Part shown: piece after piece, positions 33,223-41,828 of the stretch | Layout: the number at the start of each line of letters is the position of its first letter | How positions within the stretch are numbered: the first letter of the stretch is position 1 | IMG/VR virus record: IMGVR_UViG_3300043313_001099 | Location: 1-64,000 of that record | DNA: 64,000 bases | Source of the DNA: a virus | Strand: one strand, 5' to 3' | Made by a program: the position numbers and the translations under genes | The notes under the pieces: model-generated | What the model saw: only the letters and a program-made list of their open reading frames with translations | The model's database searches: none | Told to the model about the DNA's origin: nothing

Positions 33223-34299
33223 TCAGGCGGTGGCGCGCGCCCGGAGGTCACGGAGCGGGCGGACCTGGTAGGAGGGTCGCCAGTCGGCGGCCTCCCGGCG
33301 GACGGGGATGTCGTCCCAGCCGATCGCGCCGGAGCGGAGAAGCCCCAGGCGGGCCGGGCCCATGATCGCGGTCTGCTGGTCGAGGGGGAGCCGGTCGAAC
33401 CAGGCGCGGGCGTCGGGGATGGCGGGGGCGGTCTCCGGTACCCCGTGAATGCCGAGGTCGGCCCAGCTTTTTGTCTTGGGCATCCGGGAGCAGCGGCAGT
33501 TGGGGTGGCCGAGGGGGCCGGGGTCGGTCACGGGGTACTCGGTGCCGTTCTTCGCCAGGCAGGCCGGGCAGGTGCGCGGCCCCAGGTTGCACAGCCACAC
33601 CCAGCCGTCCAGGACATCGGCGTTGGCGGTCTGGCTGTACCGAGAGGCCGTGCGGTAGGCGTCGAGGGTCTCCGTCCGGGCAATCACCAAGGCGCGACTC
33701 AGCCCACCCTGGAGGGCTCCCTCGGTACGCGCCACGATCTCCCGGGCGGTAGCCCGTGGGCCCGAGCCTGTCGCCACGCCGGCCACAAGGGACCGCTTCA
33801 CCTGGTCGAGTACCGGGCCCGGAACCGCGCGGGCCTGCGACACGATCAGCGACTGCGACCGGGCAACCATGGAGTCCAGGGCGGACGGCAGGATCCGGGC
33901 GGCGAACCGGGCGGCGGCCTCCCCCTCCTGTGCGGCGGGAAGCTGCGAGGCGATGAGCCGTGGCTCGTGGTCGGCGGTTGCCCGGATCGCGGTACCGGCC
34001 GCGTCGGACACAGCAACGCCGGCCCGGCGGGAGAGCTGCGCGAGGGCCTGCTCGGCGGCCGTCAGGGCGGCCGCGAGGCGGTCCATGCGGGCCATCTCCC
34101 AGGGATGTGGCCAGCGGCCGAGGCGCGCTTGTGCTTCCACAAGGTCCTCGGCCGCTGCCTGCACTCGGCCCTCCAGCTCGGACCAGGCCAGCGCCCACGC
34201 GGAGGTGAGGCTACGAGTCGCCTCGTCTGCTGCGCCGCCCACGGTCACCCGTAGCTGCCGCAGGAGCCGCAGAGACTTCCGGTTCACCGCCACCGTCAC
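33223..34299 (-). CDS. MuF-like minor head protein
   Basis: A 358-residue protein with the SPP1 gp7/MuF signature: ARTETLDAYRTASRYSQ, then CPACLAKNGTEYPV and GHPNCRCSRMP near residues 245-285. Such proteins ride in the capsid and aid packaging or ejection. Its 5' end overlaps the portal gene by 89 bp, unusually long for this window. Confidence 0.87.
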   Translation of the reverse strand: MTVAVNRKSLRLLRQLRVTVGGAADEATRSLTSAWALAWSELEGRVQAAAEDLVEAQARLGRWPHPWEMARMDRLAAALTAAEQALAQLSRRAGVAVSDAAGTAIRATADHEPRLIASQLPAAQEGEAAARFAARILPSALDSMVARSQSLIVSQARAVPGPVLDQVKRSLVAGVATGSGPRATAREIVARTEGALQGGLSRALVIARTETLDAYRTASRYSQTANADVLDGWVWLCNLGPRTCPACLAKNGTEYPVTDPGPLGHPNCRCSRMPKTKSWADLGIHGVPETAPAIPDARAWFDRLPLDQQTAIMGPARLGLLRSGAIGWDDIPVRREAADWRPSYQVRPLRDLRARATA

Positions 34300-35938
34300 C
34301 CTCCCCGTCGTCGGCTGAGGGGTCTTCGTCGTCCGGTGCCATGGCCCCGCCGGGGAGCGCGTCGGCCGGGTCAGCTCCGGCGCGGTGGGCGTTCAGGGCG
34401 TTCCGGCCGGCCGCGCCGATGTCCGGCGGGGCCGGGTACTGGAAGTTGCCATCCTCGTCTACGAGGCCGTCCAGGATGGCGTCCACGTCGCGGACACCGA
34501 GGGCCGTGAGAAGTAGTCGGGCCACTTCCTCCGGCGGCAGGACGCCCGTTGAGGCGGCCTCCACGATGGCCTTGACCAGGGTCTCCGGGTCGATGTCGTC
34601 CAGGGCGGGCCACACGAGGTCAATCGTGGTGTCGGTGTCGCCGGTCAGGGTGAGGGTTTCCTTGCCGGAGGCCGGATCACGCTTGATGACGCCCTTGAGG
34701 GCCCCCTGTGGTGCGCGGACCGACTCCACGATGACGTACCGGAGGAGCCGCTGGTAGGCGGCGGCCCACAGCTCCCGACGTTCCGACATCTCCAGCTCGG
34801 TCGGGCGGTCCAGGGTCTCGGCGGTGGCGCGGGCACCGCTCACCCCGGGGTCTCCGAGGAGCATCGTGACGGGGATGCCGAGGGCGGTCGCCACCATGGC
34901 GGCCAGGGGCCGGCCGGAGTCGGCGTCGATGGTCGCCCCCGACTTTGACACTGCCTCCAGGGTCACGTCTGGTCCGAGGAGGGCGGTCGCGCCGGCCCCG
35001 CCCGGCTCCCCGTTCGCGTCGAGCTGGCCGAGCTTCGACCGGGCCTGTGCTGCCTTGGAGCCGGACGCCGTGGCCTTCCAGGCGTACCGGGCGAGGGACC
35101 GCATGAGCCGGGCCCAGTCCTCCAGGAACTCGCGGTAGGCGCGCGCCCAGTCGACGGCGGCGTACGCATCGGGGATGCCCCGCTTCCAGCCGTCCGGCTC
35201 GTTCACCTTCAGGTGGAGGACGGGGGCGTCCCAGGCCACGGGGAAGCCTGCGATGCTGCGGGGCCGGGCGGCCGGCCGGTACCCGAGGGCGGGGTAGAAC
35301 CGCTCCAGGACCTCGTTCGTCGGTTCGCCGGTCGGACCGTAGGTGACGCGGGTCCAGCGGCGGCGGAAGAACCAGGTCTCCGCCGCGTCCTCCGGGTTGC
35401 GGATCACGTCCACGATGTCGTCGGCCGGCAGGGTGCGGACCTGCACGTCCCCGGTCAGGGGCCGGGTGAAGCAGGCGAGGAACACCTCGCCGTCCGTGCC
35501 GAGGGTCCGCTCCAGGCGGGTCCGGGCGGCCGGGCCGGTGACGGCGGCGGCGTTCAGGTCGTCGTCCAGAAACGCCGTGATGACGCCCTGCACGTCCTGC
35601 TCGCCGTTGCCCTTGGAGCCGTTGGCGCGGGCACTGATCTCCGCACCCTGGCCCCACACGTACGCGGACCGCAGAGCCAGCCCCCGCTTGAGCAGGGGAT
35701 TCTTGATCGAGTACAGGCGGCAGATGGCGCGGAGCTGCTTCAGCCCCTCCGGCGTGAACTCCTGCTCCGCCAGTGCGACGAACCGGGTCCAGCCGGCTTC
35801 CATGAGCTGTCGCTCCAGGCCAGCCACGGACTCCGCCAGGAGCAGGTTCGACTCTGCGGCCTGGCCGAGCTGCTCCCGGAGCTCCACGGTGCCGGCGGCG
35901 GACTCGGCCAGACGGGTGAGGAGGGCGGGCAGGCGCAC
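34211..35938 (-). CDS. portal protein
   Basis: A 575-residue portal protein: SIKNPLLKRGLALRSAYVWG, DGEVFLACFTRPL, VDVIRNPEDAAETWFFRRRW, ALGIPVTMLLGDPGV and ATAETLDRPTELEM are conserved portal segments. It forms the dodecameric packaging ring. GTG start at 35938 with GGAGG. The C-terminus is acidic then basic and disordered, overlapping the MuF-like gene. Confidence 0.9.
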   Translation of the reverse strand: MRLPALLTRLAESAAGTVELREQLGQAAESNLLLAESVAGLERQLMEAGWTRFVALAEQEFTPEGLKQLRAICRLYSIKNPLLKRGLALRSAYVWGQGAEISARANGSKGNGEQDVQGVITAFLDDDLNAAAVTGPAARTRLERTLGTDGEVFLACFTRPLTGDVQVRTLPADDIVDVIRNPEDAAETWFFRRRWTRVTYGPTGEPTNEVLERFYPALGYRPAARPRSIAGFPVAWDAPVLHLKVNEPDGWKRGIPDAYAAVDWARAYREFLEDWARLMRSLARYAWKATASGSKAAQARSKLGQLDANGEPGGAGATALLGPDVTLEAVSKSGATIDADSGRPLAAMVATALGIPVTMLLGDPGVSGARATAETLDRPTELEMSERRELWAAAYQRLLRYVIVESVRAPQGALKGVIKRDPASGKETLTLTGDTDTTIDLVWPALDDIDPETLVKAIVEAASTGVLPPEEVARLLLTALGVRDVDAILDGLVDEDGNFQYPAPPDIGAAGRNALNAHRAGADPADALPGGAMAPDDEDPSADDGEGDGGGEPEVSAAPAAATGDRGRRSRRGDS

Positions 35939-35951
35939 GGGGTACCTCCTC

Positions 35952-37478
35952 TCAGACCGGCGAAATGCCGAAGTCGTCGTCTGTGTCGTCCTCCTGGAGC
36001 GTCCCGTCGATGAGGGGGTCGAGGAGGATGCGGGCCAAGCCCTGGCTGAGGGTGTCCACTTGGTCGTCGTTGGCGGACCGGGGGAAGGCTGCGGCCTCGT
36101 TGATCAGGCCATCCACCCAGGGGGCCAGCTCCACGTCCGGCAGCCACACGTTCCCGGCCTGAACGAACGGGGAGACCGCGCGGGCCCTCGCCAGCTTGGA
36201 GCCCTCCGGCTCCACGGCGATCAGGCCGGAGACGCGGCGGCGGAGGGAGTTGATGACGGCCGGCCCGTTGGCCTTGTCCTCGATGTAGATGGCGAGGGCC
36301 TGCGGCCAGAGCGCCCGGACGCCGCGCACAGCCTGCACGGTGTCGGTGAACGACAGGCGACCGCGCACCTGGTGGAGGAGGTAGGCGTCGGCTCCGCGCC
36401 GGCCCCACACCTGCCCCACCACGAAGTCGGTCGACTCGGAGTCCTTGAACGCCATGTCCCAGGACTGGCAGATCTCATCGAAGCCGAGCCCCATGCGGGA
36501 GCCGTCCGCGCGCTCAATCCACTGCGCGGCGGTGTAGAACTTCCACCATTCCCGCTTGAACACGTCGCCGGAGTCGGGTGCGGGTGCGCCCTGGTACAGG
36601 GCGGTGAACACGCGCTCCCCAACGTCCTTGCGGATCTGCTCCCACTGCTGGACGGTGCGGCCCCGGGCGGACACCATCCACTCGCCAGGCTGCCGGCCGA
36701 GGGGGTCGGTCTGCCCTTTCTCCGGCCGGTGGTTGGCCTGCGCGGGGATGTTGATGAGCCGCCACTGGGAGTCGTCTTCCGCGAGCAGGCGGCCGGCGAG
36801 GTCGTCCTCGTGCCAGCGGGTCAGGATGATGATGACCGGCGCGCCGGGCGCGAGGCGGGTACGGGCAACGTTGGTCCACCAGTCCCACACGTTGTCGCGG
36901 TACGTCGCGGAGTCGGCCTGCTTCCTGTCCTTGATCGGGTCATCGATGATCAGGACATCAACGGCGCGGCCGGTGAGCGCGCCGCCGATGCCGGTGCAGT
37001 ACACGCCACCCCGGGAGCCGTTGAGCTGCCATTCCTGCGCGGCCGACGTGTCCGGCCGGACGGTCAGGCCGAGGGTCGGGTGTTCCGCGATGTCGTTCCG
37101 GATCGCACGCCCCCAGCGGCGGGCCACGCCGTGCTCGTAGGAGGCGATGGCGATGCGGAGCTCCGGGTTGCGGATGAGGAGCCACAGCGGCGTGCGCCGG
37201 GAGACCCGCTCCGACTTACCCTCCTGCGGCCCCATGGTGATGATGAGGCGCTCGCAGCGGCCCTCAGCTACGTCCACCAGGGCGGAGTCGATCAGGTCGA
37301 GGGCGGGGGTCTGGACGGTTCCGGCGTCGATCTCCTTGGCGAGGAGACCGGGGCTGGTGAACTTCTGCCGGGTGGCTTCACGGACCTTCGCTGCCAGCTT
37401 GTCCCGCAGGCGCTCTTTCTCCGCCACCTGCCAGTCGCGCCAGGAGGTCCTCGATCTCTTGGTCGAGGGAGTCGACAT
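35952..37478 (-). CDS. terL: terminase large subunit
   Basis: The 508-residue protein carries Walker A GPQEGKS (83-89), Walker B VLIIDD (175-180), the coupling motif IIILTRWHEDD, and the RNase H-like nuclease residues in QSWDMAFKD (D341), YIEDKANG (E400/D401) and NDDQVDTLSQ. It drives DNA packaging and cuts concatemers. ATG 37478 has GGAGGTGGAGC upstream and overlaps the small subunit gene by 101 bp. Confidence 0.95.
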   Translation of the reverse strand: MSTPSTKRSRTSWRDWQVAEKERLRDKLAAKVREATRQKFTSPGLLAKEIDAGTVQTPALDLIDSALVDVAEGRCERLIITMGPQEGKSERVSRRTPLWLLIRNPELRIAIASYEHGVARRWGRAIRNDIAEHPTLGLTVRPDTSAAQEWQLNGSRGGVYCTGIGGALTGRAVDVLIIDDPIKDRKQADSATYRDNVWDWWTNVARTRLAPGAPVIIILTRWHEDDLAGRLLAEDDSQWRLINIPAQANHRPEKGQTDPLGRQPGEWMVSARGRTVQQWEQIRKDVGERVFTALYQGAPAPDSGDVFKREWWKFYTAAQWIERADGSRMGLGFDEICQSWDMAFKDSESTDFVVGQVWGRRGADAYLLHQVRGRLSFTDTVQAVRGVRALWPQALAIYIEDKANGPAVINSLRRRVSGLIAVEPEGSKLARARAVSPFVQAGNVWLPDVELAPWVDGLINEAAAFPRSANDDQVDTLSQGLARILLDPLIDGTLQEDDTDDDFGISPV

Positions 37479-37896
37479 GCTCCACCTCCGCACGGACCCG
37501 CGTGGGCTGGTCCAGGCCGAGGAGCTTCGCCCGCCGTTCGCTGATCTTCAGGAGCGAGTCGATGGCCTTGAGGACCACTCCGTCATCGATGAGCGGCTTG
37601 CCGTCCTCCGGGTTGACGGCGATCTTGCCGGCGGCCGTGACGTGGACGTGCTTCTCATAGAGGACGCGCCAGGCGGAACGGGCCATCTCATCCAGGCGCT
37701 CGGCCTCCATCTGCCGGAGCTCATTGGCGGGCTCCAGGAGCATGTCGGCCAGTCCGCGCGCCACTGCCTCGTGAGCGGAGGCGACGGACCGGAACCCCAT
37801 CTGTGCGGCGATCTGCCGGTACGTGAGGTTGCGGCGGCGCAGGTCGACCGCCTGCGCGTCCTTCTGGATCTGTGCGACGGTGCGGCCCCGACTCAT
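37378..37896 (-). CDS. terS: terminase small subunit-like protein
   Basis: A 172-residue protein with an N-terminal HTH (LTYRQIAAQMGFRSVASAH) followed by a helical oligomerisation region and coiled coil, typical of DNA-recognising small terminases. It precedes the large subunit. Starts in an ATGA-type overlap with the ParB-methyltransferase gene. Confidence 0.82.
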   Translation of the reverse strand: MSRGRTVAQIQKDAQAVDLRRRNLTYRQIAAQMGFRSVASAHEAVARGLADMLLEPANELRQMEAERLDEMARSAWRVLYEKHVHVTAAGKIAVNPEDGKPLIDDGVVLKAIDSLLKISERRAKLLGLDQPTRVRAEVEHVDSLDQEIEDLLARLAGGGERAPAGQAGSEGP

Positions 37897-39329
37897 CCCC
37901 CGGTCCCCCTCTCGGCGTTCAGGCGGAGGAGGAGATCTCGCAGCTCGCCGTGCCGGTCGTGCCGGTAGCCGCCGGGGTACTCCATGTTGAGCTCCGCGTC
38001 CAGGGCCTCACGAAGCGTGGACTCCGGGAGCGACCGGGGCCGGCGGCAGACTGCCTGGATCGTGGAGGCGCTCGCCGCGAGGCTCAGCGACACGTCGTGG
38101 AAGTAGCGGTCAAGGAGCTCACGGAGTCCCTCGACGGTGTGGAAGTGTTGCAGGGTCCAGACGCCGGAGCGGAACGACGCGGAGAAAGCGTCCGGGTCGA
38201 GGAACTCGATGCGCCGTGCCCCGGCCGCCCTCATGTACGTCGAGTTGCTGTGCATCTGCGTGAACGCCCGATTCCGGGTGGCCGCGTAGAACGTGCCATC
38301 GGCGGCCGTGAGGGCGTTGCAGGACGCCAGCACCCACTCCTCGAACTGGAGCGAGGTCAGGGAGTTGAGCACGGAGTCCAGTACGACGTGCTGGTACAGG
38401 CCGTGGGCCTGGACGTCGGCCGCGATGTTGAGGAGCTGCCGGACGACGGCGCGCACGCTGATGCCGCGCGCACCGGCGGGCTGGAGATGCGGCTCGTAGG
38501 CGAAGGCGCGGTGCCCGGCGGCCAGGAGGCGGGCCACGTAGTCGCCGTGGCCGGCCCCGAAGTCAACGAGGCGCTCCCCGGGCTTGATGGCCGGGAGGAT
38601 GTACCCCTCGTACAGGGTGGATTTCTGGTCGCGGGACTTCGCGCCTCGGGCCTCGTCACGGCGGAGCCGGTTCATCTGGCAGAGGAGCTGGTTGTACGGC
38701 TTCACGCCTAGGGCGGTGTAGTCGTACACCCCGTAGTCGCGGGCCAGGGCGTCCAGGAAGCCCTGCACGTCTCCGGCGGGGAGGGTGTACGCCAGGACGG
38801 GTACGCGGGCCAGCTTGGCGGCCAGGGCGTAGTCGGCGTTGAGGATGATCCGGCCGTCGGGGTCGGCCACGACGGAGCCCCAGGGTCCGTACTGGACGAT
38901 CAGCTTCACGATCTCGCGGACGATCATGTTGCTGGACTTCCCGGTCACGTCGCCGTGCTCCACGGTGGAGTAGCCCACGGATAGGCCGGCGGGGATGTGG
39001 GCGGTGCCGCGTCCGGTCTCCACCGAATTGTGGAACAGGTTGAAACGGATCTCGTCGTGGAGCCGCACCTTGCGGGAGAGCAGGATGGCGGGGGTTGTGG
39101 CGACGCCGTTGGCCTTGAGGGCGCGGGTCCGCTGGTGCCCGGCAACCAACGTGCCGTCCGCGTTCAGGATGACCGGCTTGCACATGCCGTACCTGCTGAT
39201 CGACTCCCGGAGCGCGGCGAAGGCGTCGGGGGTGATGCGGCGCGGGTTGTATGAGGCGGGCTGGAGCAACTCGACGGGGAACGCCGGGTCGAATCGGATC
39301 TCAGTCTGCGCGGAGAGGGAGGCGGTCAC
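37893..39329 (-). CDS. ParB-like nuclease domain fused to a SAM-dependent methyltransferase
   Basis: A 478-residue two-domain protein. Residues ~1-100 are ParB/Srx-like (SYNPRRITPDAF, LVAGHQRTRALKA). Residues ~235-430 are a Rossmann-like methyltransferase with motif I VDFGAGHG (255-262) and the acidic AYEP loop. Fusions of this kind occur in phages next to terminase genes. It may modify phage DNA or couple DNA recognition to packaging. A canonical catalytic DPPY is not seen, so the methyl-acceptor is unknown. Confidence 0.75.
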   Translation of the reverse strand: MTASLSAQTEIRFDPAFPVELLQPASYNPRRITPDAFAALRESISRYGMCKPVILNADGTLVAGHQRTRALKANGVATTPAILLSRKVRLHDEIRFNLFHNSVETGRGTAHIPAGLSVGYSTVEHGDVTGKSSNMIVREIVKLIVQYGPWGSVVADPDGRIILNADYALAAKLARVPVLAYTLPAGDVQGFLDALARDYGVYDYTALGVKPYNQLLCQMNRLRRDEARGAKSRDQKSTLYEGYILPAIKPGERLVDFGAGHGDYVARLLAAGHRAFAYEPHLQPAGARGISVRAVVRQLLNIAADVQAHGLYQHVVLDSVLNSLTSLQFEEWVLASCNALTAADGTFYAATRNRAFTQMHSNSTYMRAAGARRIEFLDPDAFSASFRSGVWTLQHFHTVEGLRELLDRYFHDVSLSLAASASTIQAVCRRPRSLPESTLREALDAELNMEYPGGYRHDRHGELRDLLLRLNAERGTGG

Positions 39330-40117
39330 ATCGGCCGCCCTTCGCTGAGCCAGAGGAGGAAGCCCCAGTCCGTCGTGTGCTCGTGGAGGTACCAGCGGTA
39401 GCGGACCAGAAGGGCCTCGATCTCCTGGTCCGTGATGCGCAGGTTCATCTTGCCGATGCGGACCACGGTCGTCGTGTCGCCGGACGCGCCCTCGGACTGC
39501 TGCCGTTCGGGGGCGGCGAAGGCGGGCACGCCGGCCAGCTCCGGGTCGTCGTCAGCAGCCGGCGCGGCCGGGCCTGCGCCAGGCATGGGGGCCGGCTGGC
39601 CGGGGACCGGGGCGGGCGGGGTGGCCGGGGAGGCCGGCGCGGCTTCACGCGGGTCTGGGTCGCCCCAGCCGGCGTCATCCTGGCCCCGGTACAGGGCGCG
39701 GTGCGCCTCTGCCTCGTCGGCCGCCAGGAGCGCGGTCACGTCCTCCCCGGTGTACCCGGTTGCCGCGAAGTCGTCCGCGTCCCGGAGGAGCGCAACGAGG
39801 GCGGCGGTGTCGTAGTCAGCGAGGTCGGAGGAGCGGTTGTCAACCAGGGCGATGCGCTTGGCCTCAGCGTCGGTGCAGGTGATGACCTCGCAGCGGGCGG
39901 TGGTGGCGCGGCCGAGCTCGCAGATGGCCTGGTACGTGTTGTTGCCGACGAGGATGACCAGCGCGTCCCCGGTGTCCCGGACGGTGAGCGCCCGGTACTG
40001 CCCGTTGGCCGTGAGGCTGGCCTTGATGACGGGGATGTCGCCGCGTCGGGCGTTGCCGGGGAGCTGTGTGAGCTGGTCGAGGGGGATCTCGCGGGTCTCG
40101 ACGTAGATGGCGGCCAT
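39326..40117 (-). CDS. ParB/Srx-domain protein
   Basis: A 263-residue protein with an N-terminal ParB-like domain (DQLTQLPGNARRGDI, VILVGNNTYQAICELG, IALVDNRSSDLADYD), a Pro/Ala linker (about 155-200) and a C-terminal tail (YLHEHTTDWGFLLWLSEG). It is the first gene of the - strand virion operon and is coupled to the ParB-methyltransferase. No HTH typical of plasmid partition ParB is seen, so a phage nuclease/ATPase-like role is favoured. Confidence 0.72.
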   Translation of the reverse strand: MAAIYVETREIPLDQLTQLPGNARRGDIPVIKASLTANGQYRALTVRDTGDALVILVGNNTYQAICELGRATTARCEVITCTDAEAKRIALVDNRSSDLADYDTAALVALLRDADDFAATGYTGEDVTALLAADEAEAHRALYRGQDDAGWGDPDPREAAPASPATPPAPVPGQPAPMPGAGPAAPAADDDPELAGVPAFAAPERQQSEGASGDTTTVVRIGKMNLRITDQEIEALLVRYRWYLHEHTTDWGFLLWLSEGRPM

Positions 40118-40145
40118 GCTGCGTACCTTCCATGCAGATCAGGAG

Positions 40146-40187
40146 TTGACACGAGGTTACCCGTGCGCGTAACCTTAGGGATGTAAG
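40146..40187 (+). promoter_or_regulatory. promoter c of the repeated TTGACA/TAAC family
   Basis: TTGACA 40146-40151, 18-bp spacer beginning CGAGGTTA, -10 TAACCT 40170-40175, 7 nt, GTAAG 40183. The AGGTTA-N10-TAACCT dyad overlaps spacer and -10. It drives the two + strand genes at 40220 and 40418 and lies divergent to the virion operon. Confidence 0.82.
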
Positions 40188-40219
40188 CGAGTTACCCCGA
40201 CAGGAAAGCAGGCACCGGC

Positions 40220-40414
40220 ATGGGACGAAGCAACTACGGCGCGCAGGGCACCCTCTCCGCCTCCGGCATCAAGTGGACCGTCAGCCTCCGGGACACGACG
40301 ATCACCGTGACCGCCAGCGGCAGCCCGGACTCGACCTCCATGTACTGGACCCCCAACGACGCCTACACGGCATACACCCACCTGGTGACCGCGCTCACCA
40401 ACGTCAGCGAGTAG
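40220..40414 (+). CDS. small beta-rich hypothetical protein under promoter c
   Basis: A 64-residue protein with alternating strand pattern (GTLSASGIKWTVSL, TTITVTASGSP) and a helical end. AGGAAAG precedes the ATG. Function unknown. Confidence 0.72.
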   Translation: MGRSNYGAQGTLSASGIKWTVSLRDTTITVTASGSPDSTSMYWTPNDAYTAYTHLVTALTNVSE

Positions 40415-40417
40415 GCC

Positions 40418-40636
40418 ATGACCACGGAGCCCCTCAACTGGCGCGTCAAGTCCGGCCACCTGGTCGACGGGATGGTCCGCTGGACTGTCATCATCGACGG
40501 CTGCTCCCTCACCATCGAGGAGGAGGGTGACCCGGTGACCGGGTACGACGAGATCACCCACTATTACGACACGCCGGAGGATGCCGACCGGGCGGGTGCT
40601 CGCGTTGCGGCCAGCCTGGAGGCGCGGAGCGTGTAG
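40418..40636 (+). CDS. small beta-rich hypothetical protein
   Basis: A 72-residue protein 3 bp after the previous gene, with which it shares the W-T-V/I-I-x-G-x strand pattern (VRWTVIIDGCSLTIEEEG), suggesting distant paralogy. Followed by a strong terminator. Confidence 0.7.
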   Translation: MTTEPLNWRVKSGHLVDGMVRWTVIIDGCSLTIEEEGDPVTGYDEITHYYDTPEDADRAGARVAASLEARSV

Positions 40637-40651
40637 CCGCCCAGCCAGTAC

Positions 40652-40694
40652 GACCACGCCGGCCCCTGGATCGCACCCAGGGGCCGGCGTGGTC
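40652..40694. terminator. strong bidirectional terminator
   Basis: A perfect 18-bp stem GACCACGCCGGCCCCTGG (40652-40669) with its complement at 40677-40694 and a 7-nt loop. It separates the + cassette from the - strand genes that converge on it. The following 170 bp to 40865 hold no confident gene. Confidence 0.9.
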
Positions 40695-40865
40695 TGTCGG
40701 GGGATGGAAGTGTGGGCGCGGGCTGCCGGACTCCCCGAGGGGGTCAGGTCTGAGCTCCGCGCAGTAGCGGGCGTCCGACTCGAACGGCGTTTCCGGGTGC
40801 ATGATCCCGGCGTGGTTCCACTCCACTACGCCCGCGCTGGACCGGCAGAGGCCGGCCCGGGTCGA

Positions 40866-41210
40866 TCAGGTACCCACCTTGGGGGACGCGGCGTGGTCGG
40901 CGGAGGTGGCGGACACCCAGTGGAACTCGCCGTTCGGGCCCACGGGCCGGTGCTGGCCGCAGCCGGTGCAGTAGGTGGCCCCGTAGAACTTGGGGTCACG
41001 GGCGTACGTCTCGGCCAGCCCGACGCCCATGGTGGTCACCGTTCCGCAGGGCTGGTGCCAGTAGGAGCGGCGCACGGGGCGGATGAAGCCCTTCGCGCGC
41101 TCCTCCTCGGAGAGCACCAGGTACACCTCAGCCTGTGGGCGGGCCGGGGCGTCGGCCGGGTCAACGCCGTGCGTGAGGCGCGGGTCGGTCGGGTCGTCGG
41201 TGAGGCTCAA
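40866..41210 (-). CDS. zinc-ribbon-like phage protein
   Basis: A 114-residue protein with HQPCGTVTTMGVGLAETYAR and YCTGCGQHRPVGPNGEFHW. The spaced H/C...C-x2-C-x-H pattern indicates metal binding. This arrangement is widespread in actinophage accessory genes. It overlaps the upstream gene by 4 bp. Function unknown. Confidence 0.75.
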   Translation of the reverse strand: MSLTDDPTDPRLTHGVDPADAPARPQAEVYLVLSEEERAKGFIRPVRRSYWHQPCGTVTTMGVGLAETYARDPKFYGATYCTGCGQHRPVGPNGEFHWVSATSADHAASPKVGT

Positions 41211-41419
41211 TGCGCAGTCCTTTCCTGGAGGGCGGGGCGGCGCGGCTGTCCCACGAGGAGCTCGTCCAGGAGGCGGGTGAGGGCGCGGCGCAGGGACTCC
41301 ACGGCGGCCACCACCCTCCGGACATGGCGAGAGCCCGGCTGGCGGGCCGGGCTCTCGTAGTCACTGTGTGGGGCGCGATGGGTACAGTGCGCCTGCTGCG
41401 TCAGACGGTACAGCCCCAC
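41207..41419 (-). CDS. small basic helical protein
   Basis: A 70-residue protein with a helical Arg/Leu-rich centre (VRRVVAAVESLRRALTRLLDELL). GTG 41419 is the best start, 10 bp after the previous stop, although no clear ribosome site is present. Ends in an ATGA overlap with the zinc-ribbon gene. Confidence 0.5.
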   Translation of the reverse strand: MGLYRLTQQAHCTHRAPHSDYESPARQPGSRHVRRVVAAVESLRRALTRLLDELLVGQPRRPALQERTAH

Positions 41420-41429
41420 CGCCAGTCGA

Positions 41430-41828
41430 TCAAGTCCGGGTGAGTTCTCCGGCGCGTCGGGCGGCCAGGATCCGCACGATGGCCTTGACCTCCCCCACGT
41501 AGAACGCCGGGCGGTTGTCGGGGGTGAGGCCGCGCACCAGCAGGTGAACGCGGGTGGAGCCATCCGGCCCGATGACGCCTCGGCGTCGCCAGGACCGGAT
41601 GGTCTCCTCCTCTACGCCCGCCAGTTCGGCGGCGTCGGCGGTGCTGACGAGATCCTCGTCCGCATGGATGACCTGTCGGGGGATCAGCCATGTTTCACCC
41701 AGGGCCACGATGTGCCGGTCCAGTACGGCGCAGGTCTCAGGGTCAACGATCTGTAGCTGGTTCCGGTACAGCCGTGCTACTGACCGTGCGATGTTGACCT
41801 TGGTTCCACTACCGCCAGATTCGGACAC
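41430..41828 (-). CDS. MerR/excisionase-type HTH protein
   Basis: A 132-residue protein with an HTH at about 62-85 (STADAAELAGVEEETIRSWR) preceded by a helical region and followed by a helix ending AARRAGELTR. The single MerR-like HTH without effector domain fits a DNA-binding regulator or recombination directionality factor. It starts at GTG 41828, and a small serine recombinase lies 410 bp upstream on the same strand. Confidence 0.72.
   Translation of the reverse strand: MSESGGSGTKVNIARSVARLYRNQLQIVDPETCAVLDRHIVALGETWLIPRQVIHADEDLVSTADAAELAGVEEETIRSWRRRGVIGPDGSTRVHLLVRGLTPDNRPAFYVGEVKAIVRILAARRAGELTRT

Noticed and set aside
39326-40117. ParB-like protein as the plasmid partition protein
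   Set aside because: It lacks a recognisable partition-type HTH and a neighbouring ParA, and sits in the phage packaging operon.
40554-40826. A - strand frame beginning at GTG 40826
   Set aside because: The first 30 codons look gene-like, but the frame runs through the strong terminator at 40652-40694 and no ribosome site is seen.
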